Source of the DNA: an uncultured Clostridia bacterium
GTDB taxonomy: Bacteria > Bacillota > Clostridia > Christensenellales > Borkfalkiaceae
Assembly (NCBI GenBank): GCA_947629725.1
Contig: CANREU010000004.1
Coordinates: 1-28,907 of the forward strand
DNA length: 28,907 nucleotides
Direction: 5' to 3'
Position 1 is the stretch's first letter. Each line of letters starts with the position of its first letter. The position numbers and the translations under genes are program-made. The notes below the pieces were generated by a model, which had not been told where the DNA came from, searched no databases, and saw only the letters and a program-made list of their open reading frames with translations. Positions 28,299 to 28,907 of this stretch are shown one piece after another.

Positions 28299-28907
28299 TG
28301 CTTTTTCTCCGAAAACGTATAGGTGGGTACGAGTTTTGCGATGAGGGGGCGGATGTCTTGCGTCTCCTCGTGCGCCGCCGTCCAAAGCTCTTTGAGCTCC
28401 TCGCGGAGGAAGTCTTCGTCGAGGTCGATGGGGCGGGCGACGCTGATGAGCCCGTGCGCCGTCGTCTGCAATCCCTCCTCGTCCATGAGCCGTTCCTCGT
28501 AGAGCTTTTCACCCGGGCGGAGCCCCGTGCAGCGGATCTCGATGTCGACGTTCGGCTCGAGCCCCGAGAGTTTGATGAGGTTATACGCGAGGTCGTAGAT
28601 CCTCACGGGCTCGCCCATGTCGAGCACGAAGATCTGCCCGCCCTTCGCGTAGGCGCCCGCCTGCAGCACGAGCATCACCGCTTCGGGAATGGTCATAAAA
28701 TAGCGGATGATGTTGGGGTCGGTCACGGTGACGGGCCCGCCCTCGGCGATCTGCCGCTTGAAGAGGGGGATGACCGAGCCGTTCGACCCGAGCACGTTCC
28801 CGAAGCGGACGGCGACGAAGTTGGTGTTTTGGCTGTGCCGCCCGATGGTCTGCACGATCATCTCGCAGATGCGCTTGGTGGCGCCCATCACGTTGGTGGG
28901 GTTCACC
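28295..28907 (-). CDS. CapD/PglF-type UDP-GlcNAc 4,6-dehydratase, 3' part
   Basis: About 203 C-terminal residues; the rest lies beyond the right edge. VNPTNVMGATKRICEMIVQTI holds the M-x3-K that replaces Y-x3-K in the Ser-Met-Lys triad of the large membrane dehydratases (WbpM, PglF, CapD). FVAVRFGNVLGSNGSVIPLFKRQIAEGGPVTVT, RYFMTIPEAVMLVLQA, FVLDMGEPVRIYDLA and RPGEKLYEE are all family hallmarks. It makes UDP-4-keto-6-deoxy-GlcNAc for the following aminotransferase. Probably the start of a polysaccharide operon whose promoter is outside the window. Confidence 0.93.
   Translation of the reverse strand, partial: VNPTNVMGATKRICEMIVQTIGRHSQNTNFVAVRFGNVLGSNGSVIPLFKRQIAEGGPVTVTDPNIIRYFMTIPEAVMLVLQAGAYAKGGQIFVLDMGEPVRIYDLAYNLIKLSGLEPNVDIEIRCTGLRPGEKLYEERLMDEEGLQTTAHGLISVARPIDLDEDFLREELKELWTAAHEETQDIRPLIAKLVPTYTFSEKKQ

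Overview
The window is GC-rich, gene-dense bacterial DNA that looks like a spore-forming Clostridia-class Firmicute, probably a high-GC gut lineage. This rests on a DUF3794/LysM spore-coat-type protein, a SpoIVFA/SpoIVFB pair, RNase G next to the SpoIVF pair, strong Shine-Dalgarno sites, and textbook sigma-A promoters and intrinsic terminators. No rRNA, tRNA, transposase or CRISPR array was found. Species cannot be assigned.

Layout. 1-2.3 kb: 3' end of a DUF3794-LysM gene, then ispE (isoprenoid precursor synthesis) with a TPR/two-TM membrane protein. 2.3-5.2 kb: an APH-fold kinase, then a relatively AT-rich pair (Xre-type repressor and divergent lipoprotein) lying between intergenic repeat copies. 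5.2-10.6 kb, all +: a cysteine desulfurase; spoIVFA-spoIVFB, the membrane complex that processes pro-sigma-K; RNase G; and a ComEC-like metallo-beta-lactamase hydrolase. 11.1-14.2 kb, minus: a three-gene redox operon (SDR with a C-terminal zinc-ribbon, flavodoxin-ferredoxin EFR1 protein, iron-sulfur flavoprotein) from a consensus promoter. 14.6-18.0 kb: a 1105-codon lipoprotein with a TlpA-like thioredoxin domain and beta-sandwich modules; it carries an apparent pair of compensating frameshifts. 18.5 kb to the right edge, minus: one tightly overlapping Wzx/Wzy surface-polysaccharide operon. It starts (beyond the edge) with a CapD/PglF-type 4,6-dehydratase, followed by a DegT aminotransferase and a phosphoglycosyl transferase that together make and load an amino-deoxysugar primer. 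Four glycosyltransferases, a LicD decorator, a Wzy-like polymerase, one more glycosyltransferase and a Wzx flippase follow.

Two patterns stand out beyond the genes. (1) The intergenic regions carry a family of GC-rich palindromic repeats. Several end in a four-tract G-run that could fold as a G-quadruplex, always on the + strand here whatever the gene direction. Three copies are about 90-99 nt units with a closing stem and three arms, and the first arm differs in sequence but keeps its pairing, which is covariation. Near-identical direct copies flank both lipoprotein loci. (2) Three genes (ispE, cysteine desulfurase, Xre regulator) have a -10 box only 6-7 nt before a start codon that family homology supports, with no Shine-Dalgarno. 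This implies leaderless mRNAs in a genome that otherwise uses strong ribosome binding sites.
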